Below are positions 57,714 to 64,000 of a DNA stretch of 64,000 nucleotides, one piece after another. The stretch lies in the NCBI RefSeq assembly GCF_024331145.1, contig NZ_JANDJO010000002.1, positions 434,001 through 498,000 of the forward strand, written 5' to 3'. The notes under the pieces were generated by a model. It was not told where the DNA came from and ran no database searches. It saw only the letters and a program-made list of their open reading frames with translations. The DNA is from Shimia sp. CNT1-13L.2 (lineage in GTDB: Bacteria; Pseudomonadota; Alphaproteobacteria; Rhodobacterales; Rhodobacteraceae). The position numbers and the translations under genes were made by a program. How positions within the stretch are numbered: position 1 is the first letter of the stretch; every line of letters starts with the position of its first letter.

Positions 57714-57736
57714 CACACTATCGGTTAACCGGTGTG
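57714..57736. promoter_or_regulatory. Candidate operator upstream of kynU
   Basis: CACAC-TAT-CGGTTAACCG-GTGTG is an imperfect palindrome with a perfect 10-bp core, starting 27 bases before the kynU ATG. Kynurenine genes are often controlled by a Lrp-type regulator; no regulator gene is nearby. Assignment is inference. Confidence 0.35.
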
Positions 57737-57751
57737 GGGCAAGGCAAAACC

Positions 57752-57806
57752 AACGTCGGTATTACGTCGGTATCGTGGCGGTATTGCGGAGGTGGCGATA
57801 CCGACG
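57752..57806 (-). repeat. Dispersed 11-bp-unit repeat, copy C
   Basis: Four consecutive 11-base units are read on the minus strand: CCACCTCCGCA, ATACCGCCACG, ATACCGACGTA and ATACCGACGTT (57752-57795). An inverted extra unit (CGATACCGACG, 57796-57806) pairs perfectly over 11 bp with 57765-57775. Flanks AAAACC and GGTTTT are also inverted. It lies between kynU and the YjbR-like gene. Confidence 0.65.
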
Positions 57807-57836
57807 CGTCGCGGTTTTACACAGGTTGCCAAAGGG

Positions 57837-58217
57837 TTAATCTGACGGGGGCGGGAATTCGAGGGGGATGCCGAGTTCGATCCGTTTCTTCCTGGACAGC
57901 CCCTTGGAGACGAGTTCGTAACTAATCGCGATGTGCCGGCGCAGCTCTTCGTCGGAGAGGCCGGGGGCCGCATAGTGTTGCAGCCACTTCATGCCGCGCG
58001 AGGCAAGATAGGGGGCGGGGCGGATGCCCGGGGTTTCCTGGAGCACTTCGAAAGCGATTTCGCTGACCTTGAAGGTGAAGGCATCCACCTTGTCCGCCCA
58101 GCCACAGATGGCAAAGACCTTGTCCGCGACTTTCCAGACGTCGGAGTTCCCCCACTGCACCACGTGGGATGTTGCCGGGAAGGTGGCGCAGTAGGTGTTG
58201 AACTCGTCGCGGGTCAT
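57837..58217 (-). CDS. MmcQ/YjbR family protein
   Basis: This 126-residue protein has the double-wing YjbR fold, with SHVVQWGNSDVWKVADKVFAICGW and PYLASRGMKWLQHYA. Family members are described as DNA-binding-like, but no clear function is established. The C-terminal segment SYELVSKGLSRKKRIELG is basic. It starts 9 bases after the stop of the SDR gene, suggesting a shared transcript. Its own ribosome binding site is weak. Confidence 0.85.
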   Translation of the reverse strand: MTRDEFNTYCATFPATSHVVQWGNSDVWKVADKVFAICGWADKVDAFTFKVSEIAFEVLQETPGIRPAPYLASRGMKWLQHYAAPGLSDEELRRHIAISYELVSKGLSRKKRIELGIPLEFPPPSD

Positions 58218-58226
58218 GGGGCGAGG

Positions 58227-58979
58227 TTACATCTCGCCGCCGGAGATTTGAATGGTCTGTCCGTTCATCGAGCCGGAATTCGGCGCGCAGAGGAACATGG
58301 CGGCTTCGGCGACCTCTTCCGAGGTGATCAGGCGGCCATGCGGGTTGACGCCAACCATCAGCTTGTGGGCTTCCTCTTCGGAGAGGCCGGTGCGCTGCAT
58401 GATCTTCTGTGTGTTGGAGGTCACGATGTCGGTGTCGACATAGGCGGGGCAGAGCGAGTTGAAGGTGTAGGGCTTGCCCGCATAGTCGGCCGAAAGGGCC
58501 TTGATGAGGCCGTTCAGCGCATGTTTCGAGGCAGAGTAGCAGGGTGCGCCCTTGAGACCGCGCAGACCCGCGATCGAAGATACACCGATAACGCGGCCCC
58601 AGTCGGTGGTGACCATGGACTTGAGGCTTTCGCGGATGGTCAGGAACGCGCCGTCGACGTTAATGCCCATCATGTGACGCCATTCGTCCAGCGTGGATTT
58701 GTGCAGGGCGCGGCCTTCGGCGACGCCGGCATTGGCGACACAGATCTGGATCGGGCCGCGCGCTTCGACGGCCGCGGCAACGCCGTTCACCACCGAGTCT
58801 TCGTTGGCCACATCCATCTGAAGCGCGTGCAGACCGTTGCCCGCGTTCTCCTCGAGAACGCTTTGGCGACGGCCTGTAATGGTGACCTGCGCCCCTTCAG
58901 CGGCCAAGGCGCGGGCGATGGCGAGGCCGATTCCGGTGCCGCCGCCGGTGACAAGCGCATGTTTTCCTTGCAGATGCAT
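58227..58979 (-). CDS. Short-chain dehydrogenase/reductase
   Basis: I start at ATG 58979 (MHLQGKHALVTGGG), preceded by GGGAGAG, giving 250 residues. The NAD(P) loop is TGGGTGIG at 11-18, CVANAG is the stabilizing motif, and the catalytic S and YSASK are in GVSSIAGLRGLKGAPCYSASKHAL. The sequence resembles 3-hydroxybutyrate or hydroxyacyl-type SDRs, including CPAYVDTDIV after the active site. The substrate is not assignable with confidence. It is followed by the YjbR-like gene. Confidence 0.85.
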   Translation of the reverse strand: MHLQGKHALVTGGGTGIGLAIARALAAEGAQVTITGRRQSVLEENAGNGLHALQMDVANEDSVVNGVAAAVEARGPIQICVANAGVAEGRALHKSTLDEWRHMMGINVDGAFLTIRESLKSMVTTDWGRVIGVSSIAGLRGLKGAPCYSASKHALNGLIKALSADYAGKPYTFNSLCPAYVDTDIVTSNTQKIMQRTGLSEEEAHKLMVGVNPHGRLITSEEVAEAAMFLCAPNSGSMNGQTIQISGGEM

Positions 58980-59119
58980 ATCTCTCTCCCTGTTTTGAAA
59001 GCAGGGTACATACCCGCCGGTATGTTTCAAGGTGCGCCGTTCCGTCACTTTATTACTTATTCACAGTTGCGAATTTGTACATTATTGCTTTGGGAGTGAC
59101 ATTTTCAGGGAGGGCGAGG

Positions 59120-60070
59120 ATGACTCGTTTTGCAGTTTGGGCCGCCGCGATGGCGCTTGGCACCGCGGCTTTGGCCAGTGAGGACATTGCCGATCAGTAT
59201 CCGCAGTCAGAGCTTTATTCCAAGCCGGTCGAGGTGATCCCGCACGTGTTTTCGGCGATCGGGGCGACGGCGCCGCCGACCTACGAGAACTCGGGGCATA
59301 ACAACAACCTGTCCTTCGTGGTGACGGACGAGGGGGTTGTCGTGGTGAATGGCGGGGCGTCGGTGCGGCTTGCCAAGGCGCTGCATGACGAGATCAAGGC
59401 GGTGACGGACCAGCCTGTGAAACTCGTAATCAATGAAAACGGGCAGGGGCACGCGATGCTGGGCAATGCCTATTGGATGGACCTTGGGGTCGACGTCCTT
59501 GCCCATGTGGACGCCATCGAGGCCTTTACCTCGGAGGCGGATTTCATCCTTCAGGGCATGGAGCGTTACAACCGTGACAAGGCGGAAGGCACGCGGACCG
59601 TCACGCCGAACCTGTCGTTCGAGGACGAGTACAAGTTCACGCTGGGCGGGGTTGAGTTTCATGTCATGTACATGGGCCCCTCGCATGATCCGGGGGATGC
59701 GCAGGTCTGGTTGCCGCAATGGGGTATGCTGATTGCGGGGGACATTGCCTTCCACGAGCGCATGTTGCCGATTTTCGAAGGCATCTGCACCAGCTGCTGG
59801 ATCGAGACATGGGATGAAAAGCTGGAACCGCTGGCACCGACCTATGTCATTCCGGGGCATGGCCACCCGACCAACCTTGCGCAGGTGCGTCGGTATACTC
59901 GCGACTATCTGGTGGATCTGCGCGAGAAGATTGGCGCGCATATCGATGAGGGTGGTGACCTTGCCGGGGCCTATTATGTCGACCAGGAACGCTGGAAGAC
60001 GCTTGATACCTTCGAGGAACTGGCGACCAAAAACGCAGGCCGCGTGTTCGAAGAGATGGAATGGGAGTAA
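59120..60070 (+). CDS. Secreted metallo-beta-lactamase-fold protein with substituted metal ligands
   Basis: This 316-residue protein starts at ATG 59120 with GGGAGG upstream, and has a signal peptide (about 1-20, cut near ALASE). It is an MBL fold, but the zinc motif HxHxDH reads N107-G-Q109-G-H111-A112, so the first two His and the Asp are replaced. The preceding VVNGGAS replaces the usual DTGAS. Later ligands are kept: H189 (MGPSHDPGD), D208 (AGDIAFH) and H247 (PGHGHP). Hydrolase function on zinc is doubtful; it may bind one metal or act as a sensor or scaffold. It is followed by a terminator and a periplasmic rhodanese. Confidence 0.8.
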   Translation: MTRFAVWAAAMALGTAALASEDIADQYPQSELYSKPVEVIPHVFSAIGATAPPTYENSGHNNNLSFVVTDEGVVVVNGGASVRLAKALHDEIKAVTDQPVKLVINENGQGHAMLGNAYWMDLGVDVLAHVDAIEAFTSEADFILQGMERYNRDKAEGTRTVTPNLSFEDEYKFTLGGVEFHVMYMGPSHDPGDAQVWLPQWGMLIAGDIAFHERMLPIFEGICTSCWIETWDEKLEPLAPTYVIPGHGHPTNLAQVRRYTRDYLVDLREKIGAHIDEGGDLAGAYYVDQERWKTLDTFEELATKNAGRVFEEMEWE

Positions 60071-60078
60071 ATCCCGAA

Positions 60079-60125
60079 ACGCCCGTACCAATGCTGTGGC
60101 ACGGGCGTAACTTTTTCCTTTTTGT
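60079..60125 (+). terminator. Rho-independent terminator after the MBL-fold gene
   Basis: ACGCCCGT and ACGGGCGT form an 8-bp stem with an inner CCA/TGG pairing, followed by TTTTTCCTTTTT. Confidence 0.85.
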
Positions 60126-60182
60126 TGCGCAGGGTCAAAATACGACATTGCGGACGCTGTAAACGTCGTTAAAGGAGATGTC

Positions 60183-60599
60183 ATGAAACGACTGGTGTCG
60201 GCAGTTCTGGCTTTGGCCTTGGCCATGCCCGCTTTGGCGGACGAGGAAATCGTTCTCGAAGCGGTTCAGGACTATATGGATTTTGCCACCTATGAGGCGG
60301 GTATCATCCTTCCTGCACAACTGACGCAGGACGTATTCGAAGCTGCGACTTTTGTCGATACCCGTGATGCCGAACAATTCGAGGCCGGCCATATTCCGGG
60401 CGCCATGCATATGGAATGGCGCGAGGTGGCTGCCCGTCTTGACGAAATTCCGGACAGCGGAATGGTGGTTTTTTATTGCAATACCGGCACGTTGTCATCG
60501 CAGGCCACTTTCGCGGCGCGTCTTTTGGGGCGGGAGAACGTGGTGGTGTTGCAGACTGGCATGAGAGGCTGGTCGGAGACGGCGGCGTATAAACCATGA
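60183..60599 (+). CDS. Periplasmic rhodanese-domain protein
   Basis: This 138-residue protein has a clear signal peptide (MKRLVSAVLALALAMPALA). A single rhodanese domain follows, with FVDTRDAEQFEAGHIPGAMH and the active-site loop YCNTGTLSS; the catalytic Cys is present. Single-domain periplasmic rhodaneses carry sulfane sulfur or act in redox relays. Here the partner could be the MBL-fold protein upstream or the methyltransferase it overlaps (ATGA at 60596-60599). Confidence 0.85.
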   Translation: MKRLVSAVLALALAMPALADEEIVLEAVQDYMDFATYEAGIILPAQLTQDVFEAATFVDTRDAEQFEAGHIPGAMHMEWREVAARLDEIPDSGMVVFYCNTGTLSSQATFAARLLGRENVVVLQTGMRGWSETAAYKP

Positions 60600-61048
60600 A
60601 GCAGTGGATTGATCTTCCTCCCGCATGGCTAGCGGGTGCGCTGGTGCTTGCCTGGGTTCAGGCCAGCCACTATGCGCTGGGCCTGACCTTCGGGCCGGTC
60701 TGGGCCGACCTTGTTGGCGGGCTTTGCGTGGGCGGCGGGATCGTCCTGATGCTGCTTGCGGTGACGGAAATGCGCCGCCAGAAAACCACGCTGATCCCGC
60801 ATCGCGACGCGGATCGTCTGGTTCAAAGCGGGATTTTCTCGCGCACGCGCAACCCGATCTATATCGGGGATGCGCTGATCCTGTTGGGATTGATCCTGTA
60901 CTGGGATGCGGTTCTTGCAGTGCCGCTGGTGCCGATCTTTGTCTGGATCATCGAAAAGCGCTTTGTCATCCCGGAAGAAAACCGTCTGCGCCGCAAGTTC
61001 CGTGCGGATTTCGCCCGCTATTGCCAGAAAACACGGCGGTGGGTGTGA
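60596..61048 (+). CDS. Isoprenylcysteine carboxyl methyltransferase-like membrane protein, second family member
   Basis: This 150-residue protein has about four predicted helices and the SAM-binding core QSGIFSRTRNPIYIGD, with EKRFVIPEENRLRRKF at the end. It is shorter than the paralogue at 39659-40273 and belongs to the small bacterial branch. It overlaps the rhodanese gene by four bases. Substrate is unknown. Confidence 0.83.
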   Translation: MKQWIDLPPAWLAGALVLAWVQASHYALGLTFGPVWADLVGGLCVGGGIVLMLLAVTEMRRQKTTLIPHRDADRLVQSGIFSRTRNPIYIGDALILLGLILYWDAVLAVPLVPIFVWIIEKRFVIPEENRLRRKFRADFARYCQKTRRWV

Positions 61049-61182
61049 TGACGTGGCGGCGCAGAAATCGGGGAGATGCCATTTTGCTTGTGCAGCATTT
61101 GGGATGTCGTTAAAACTTTTCGCAACCGCAGCATGGGTTGCGTGAAATAATCTTGCTCTTTGACCGAAGGGGGATAGGAAAC

Positions 61183-62754
61183 GTGAAAATCGGTACACCA
61201 AAAGAGGTGTTTGACGGGGAAAACCGGGTCGCAATGACACCGGACTCTGCCAAGCAGCTTCAGAAACTGGGTTACGAATGTGCCATTGAGACCGGCGCCG
61301 GTTTGGCAGCCGGGTTCTCGGATGCCAGCTATGAAGAGGCGGGCGTCGAGATCATCAAGACCCCCGCTGCTTTGTGGAAAGCGGTGGATATCGTGGCCAA
61401 GGTGCGTCAGCCGAATGAAACCGAGCTGAAGCGCCTGACCAAGGACAAGACGCTGATTTCGTTCTTCAACCCGGCAGGGAATGAAGACGGCATGGAAGTG
61501 GCCAAGTCCAAGGGCGCGAACGTGATCGCCATGGAAATGGTGCCGCGTATTTCGCGTGCGCAGAAGATGGACGCGCTGTCGTCGATGGCCAACATCGCCG
61601 GTTACCGCGCGGTGATCGAGGCGGGCAACAACTTTGGCCGTTTCTTCACTGGCCAGATCACGGCGGCGGGCAAGGTTCCCCCGGCCAAGGTTCTGGTTGT
61701 GGGTGCGGGTGTTGCCGGTCTGGCAGCGATCGGTACTTCGACCTCGCTTGGCGCGATCACCCTGGCGTTCGACGTGCGTCCGGAAGTGGCCGAGCAGGTT
61801 GAATCGATGGGCGCCGAGTTTGTCTACCTCGACTTCGAGGAAGAACAGCAGGATGGCGCGGCGACCGGCGGTTACGCCTCGGTATCGAGCCCTGAGTTCC
61901 GCGAGGCACAGCTGGCCAAGTTCCGTGAACTGGCGCCGGAAGTCGATATCGTGATCACCACGGCCCTTATTCCGAACCGCGAAGCGCCGGAACTGTGGAC
62001 CGAGGACATGGTTGCCGCGATGAAACCGGGTTCGGTAATCGTCGACCTTGCCGCCGAGAAGGGTGGTAACTGTAAGCTGACCGTCATGGACGAGAAGATC
62101 GTGACCGAGAATGGCGTGACCATCATCGGCTATACCGACTTCCCGAGCCGCATGGCAGCGCAGTCGTCGTCGCTTTATGCCACCAACATCCGTCACATGA
62201 TGGCCGACCTGACCCCCGAGAAGGACGGTCAGATCAACCATGACATGGAAGATGACGTGATCCGCGGCGCGACCGTGACCTTTGAGGGTGACATCACCTT
62301 CCCGCCGCCGCCGCCGAAAGTGCAGGCGATTGCCGCCAAGCCCAAAGAGACGGTGCCGGAACTGACGCCAGAAGAAAAACGCGCTGCCGAAGTGGCCGCG
62401 TTCAAGGCGCAGACCAAGCAGCAGGTGACCCTGCTGGCGGTAGGTGCGGCGCTGATGATGGGCGTGGGTCTCGTGGCCCCGGCAAGCTTTATGCAGCACT
62501 TCATCGTGTTCGTTCTGTCGGTCTTCGTGGGCTTCCAGGTGATCTGGAATGTCAGCCACTCGCTGCACACCCCGCTGATGGCCGTGACCAACGCGATTTC
62601 GTCGATCATCATCCTGGGTGCCGTCCTCCAGATCGGATCGGGCAGCTTCCTGGTGATCCTGCTGGCCGCGATTTCGGTGTTCTTTGCCGGGATCAATATC
62701 TTCGGCGGCTTCCTCGTAACACGGCGCATGCTCGCCATGTTCCAGAAATCTTAA
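61183..62754 (+). CDS. pntA: NAD(P) transhydrogenase subunit alpha PntA
   Basis: I start at GTG 61183 ((M)[13 protein letters not shown]), after GGGGGATAGGA, giving 523 residues. Domain I binds NAD(H): the loop [13 protein letters not shown] is at about 175, and the RQD-type loop and [12 protein letters not shown] follow. The C-terminal quarter has about four membrane helices ([29 protein letters not shown]). This is the fused Escherichia coli-type alpha subunit, not the split PntAA/PntAB. It couples proton entry to NADPH formation, with PntB 13 bases downstream. Confidence 0.95.
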   Translation: MKIGTPKEVFDGENRVAMTPDSAKQLQKLGYECAIETGAGLAAGFSDASYEEAGVEIIKTPAALWKAVDIVAKVRQPNETELKRLTKDKTLISFFNPAGNEDGMEVAKSKGANVIAMEMVPRISRAQKMDALSSMANIAGYRAVIEAGNNFGRFFTGQITAAGKVPPAKVLVVGAGVAGLAAIGTSTSLGAITLAFDVRPEVAEQVESMGAEFVYLDFEEEQQDGAATGGYASVSSPEFREAQLAKFRELAPEVDIVITTALIPNREAPELWTEDMVAAMKPGSVIVDLAAEKGGNCKLTVMDEKIVTENGVTIIGYTDFPSRMAAQSSSLYATNIRHMMADLTPEKDGQINHDMEDDVIRGATVTFEGDITFPPPPPKVQAIAAKPKETVPELTPEEKRAAEVAAFKAQTKQQVTLLAVGAALMMGVGLVAPASFMQHFIVFVLSVFVGFQVIWNVSHSLHTPLMAVTNAISSIIILGAVLQIGSGSFLVILLAAISVFFAGINIFGGFLVTRRMLAMFQKS

Positions 62755-62767
62755 GGAGGCCGGGACT

Positions 62768-64000
62768 ATGGAATTGGGCTTCACTACTGCCGTCTACGTT
62801 GTTGCGGCTGTTCTTTTCATCCTCAGCTTGGGTGGCCTTTCGGGGCAGGAAAGCGCGAAACGTGCTGTCTGGTACGGCATTGTCGGCATGGCGCTGGCGG
62901 TGTTTGCCACGCTGATCGGCCCCGGTGCCGGCCTGTGGTGGCTGTCGGTTATCCTGATCGCTGCCGGTGGTGTGATCGGTTATCAGCTGGCGTCGAAGGT
63001 CGAGATGACCCAGATGCCGGAACTGGTTGCCGGTATGCACGCGCTGGTTGGTCTTGCGGCCGTGTTCGTTGGCTTCAACGCGCATTTCGAGCTGGGCAAC
63101 GTCATGGCGATGAGCCCCGACGGCACCCTGCCGCTGAGCAAGGATCTGGCCAAGGGGCTTGAGGGTTTCGCGGCGCTTTTGGCCAAGAAGACCCCGGTTG
63201 AGATCAACATCCTGCGGGTCGAGGCGAGCCTTGGTATCTGGATCGGTGCCGTGACCTTTACCGGGTCTGTCATCGCCTATGGCAAGCTTTCGGGCAAGGT
63301 GACGTCGGCGGCAACCAAGCTGCCTGGTGGTCACGCGCTGAACGCGGGTGCGGCGGCGATCTCGCTTGTCTGCCTGATCTGGTACCTGAACTCGGGCAGC
63401 CTGCTGCCGCTGCTGATCCTGACCATCGCGGCGCTGTTCATCGGTTATCACCTGATCATGGGTATCGGCGGCGCCGACATGCCGGTGGTTGTGTCGATGC
63501 TGAACTCCTATTCGGGTTGGGCCGCGGCCGCGATTGGTTTCAGCTTGGGCAACGACCTGCTGATCGTGGTTGGTGCGCTTGTGGGTTCCTCGGGTGCGAT
63601 CCTGTCCTACATCATGTGTAAGGCGATGAACCGTTCGTTCGTCAGCGTTATCCTTGGTGGCTTTGGTGGCGCGGCTGGTCCGGCCATGGAAGTGGAAGGC
63701 GAGCAGATCGCCATCGACGCAGACGGCGTGGCAACCGCGCTGGAAGAGGCCGACAGCATCATCATCATCCCGGGCTACGGTATGGCCGTTGCGCAGGCTC
63801 AGCAGAACGTGGCGGAACTGACCCGTCGTCTGCGTGCCAAGGGCAAGACCGTGCGTTTCGCGATCCACCCGGTTGCGGGCCGTCTGCCGGGCCACATGAA
63901 CGTGCTTCTGGCCGAAGCCAAGGTGCCTTATGACATCGTTCTGGAAATGGACGAGATCAACGAGGACTTCCCGGAGACCGATGTTTCGATCGTTATCGGT
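62768..64000 (+). CDS. pntB: NAD(P) transhydrogenase subunit beta PntB, partial (runs off the window)
   Basis: The frame is open from ATG 62768, 8 bases after AAGGAGG, to the window edge: 411 codons of an expected roughly 475-500. The first part is membrane-embedded (about eight to nine helices, with the conserved [17 protein letters not shown] and [19 protein letters not shown]). Domain III begins near 325 with the NADP motif [13 protein letters not shown]. The C-terminal part is missing from the window. Confidence 0.95.
   Translation, partial: MELGFTTAVYVVAAVLFILSLGGLSGQESAKRAVWYGIVGMALAVFATLIGPGAGLWWLSVILIAAGGVIGYQLASKVEMTQMPELVAGMHALVGLAAVFVGFNAHFELGNVMAMSPDGTLPLSKDLAKGLEGFAALLAKKTPVEINILRVEASLGIWIGAVTFTGSVIAYGKLSGKVTSAATKLPGGHALNAGAAAISLVCLIWYLNSGSLLPLLILTIAALFIGYHLIMGIGGADMPVVVSMLNSYSGWAAAAIGFSLGNDLLIVVGALVGSSGAILSYIMCKAMNRSFVSVILGGFGGAAGPAMEVEGEQIAIDADGVATALEEADSIIIIPGYGMAVAQAQQNVAELTRRLRAKGKTVRFAIHPVAGRLPGHMNVLLAEAKVPYDIVLEMDEINEDFPETDVSIVIG

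Noticed and set aside
61018-62784. 588-codon minus-strand open frame opposite pntA
   Set aside because: It is antisense to pntA, whose NAD loop and membrane helices are clear.

Overview
The window is a high-GC alphaproteobacterial chromosome segment, most likely from the Roseobacter group of the Rhodobacteraceae. Supporting signs are a cupin DMSP-lyase-like gene (DddQ type), tandem DUF2484 genes inside the cell-wall cluster, the cobS/cobT - J-domain - bolA neighbourhood, an RTX/Hint secreted protein and a full CtrA box. I saw no rRNA, tRNA, CRISPR array, insertion sequence, phage gene or origin. The species cannot be named from this sequence.

Layout. 100-4990: a catabolic operon on the minus strand (zinc-less MDR oxidoreductase, DddQ-like cupin, two enolase-superfamily enzymes, mostly joined by ATGA overlaps), divergent from an RpiR-family regulator. 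5020-5688: a long non-coding leader with phased TGGGA boxes on both strands and a large hairpin, upstream of mraZ. 5689-27956: the division and cell-wall (dcw) cluster mraZ-rsmH-ftsL-ftsI-murE-murF-mraY-murD-ftsW-murG-murC-murB-ddl-ftsQ-ftsA-ftsZ. It is interrupted by an inverted FAD oxidoreductase, an APC permease and two DUF2484 membrane proteins. 28164-33518: lpxC, bamD, recN and a ClC channel or antiporter. 33594-42651, mostly minus strand: DUF427, aminopeptidase P, cobT, a racemase-like protein without its catalytic cysteines, cobS, a membrane methyltransferase, a c-heme-linked adenylate cyclase and a J-domain protein. 42726-47366: bolA, a DUF4177 protein, a thioesterase, gatB and a helical protein of unknown function. 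47474-53301: a small membrane protein with pepN, divergent from glcB and glcG. 53364-61048: a C26 amidohydrolase, an RTX/Hint protein, kynU, a YjbR-like protein, an SDR, a periplasmic metallo-beta-lactamase-fold protein with lost metal ligands, a periplasmic rhodanese and a second membrane methyltransferase. 61183-64000: pntA and a pntB that runs off the end.

How the genes work together. The dcw block holds most of the cytoplasmic peptidoglycan precursor pathway (MurB, C, D, E, F, Ddl, MraY, MurG) and the divisome core (FtsL, I, W, Q, A, Z). It probably starts from the MraZ-box region, with internal breaks after mraY and before ftsZ. LpxC and BamD add outer-membrane assembly just downstream. 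CobS and CobT serve aerobic cobalt insertion, GlcB the glyoxylate pathway, KynU tryptophan breakdown and PntAB NADPH supply.

The least ordinary items are the DddQ/enolase operon, the multi-cluster MraZ-box leader, a dispersed intergenic repeat built of 11-bp ATACCGACG units (three clear copies), two enzyme-fold proteins without their expected catalytic residues, and the heme-linked cyclase.
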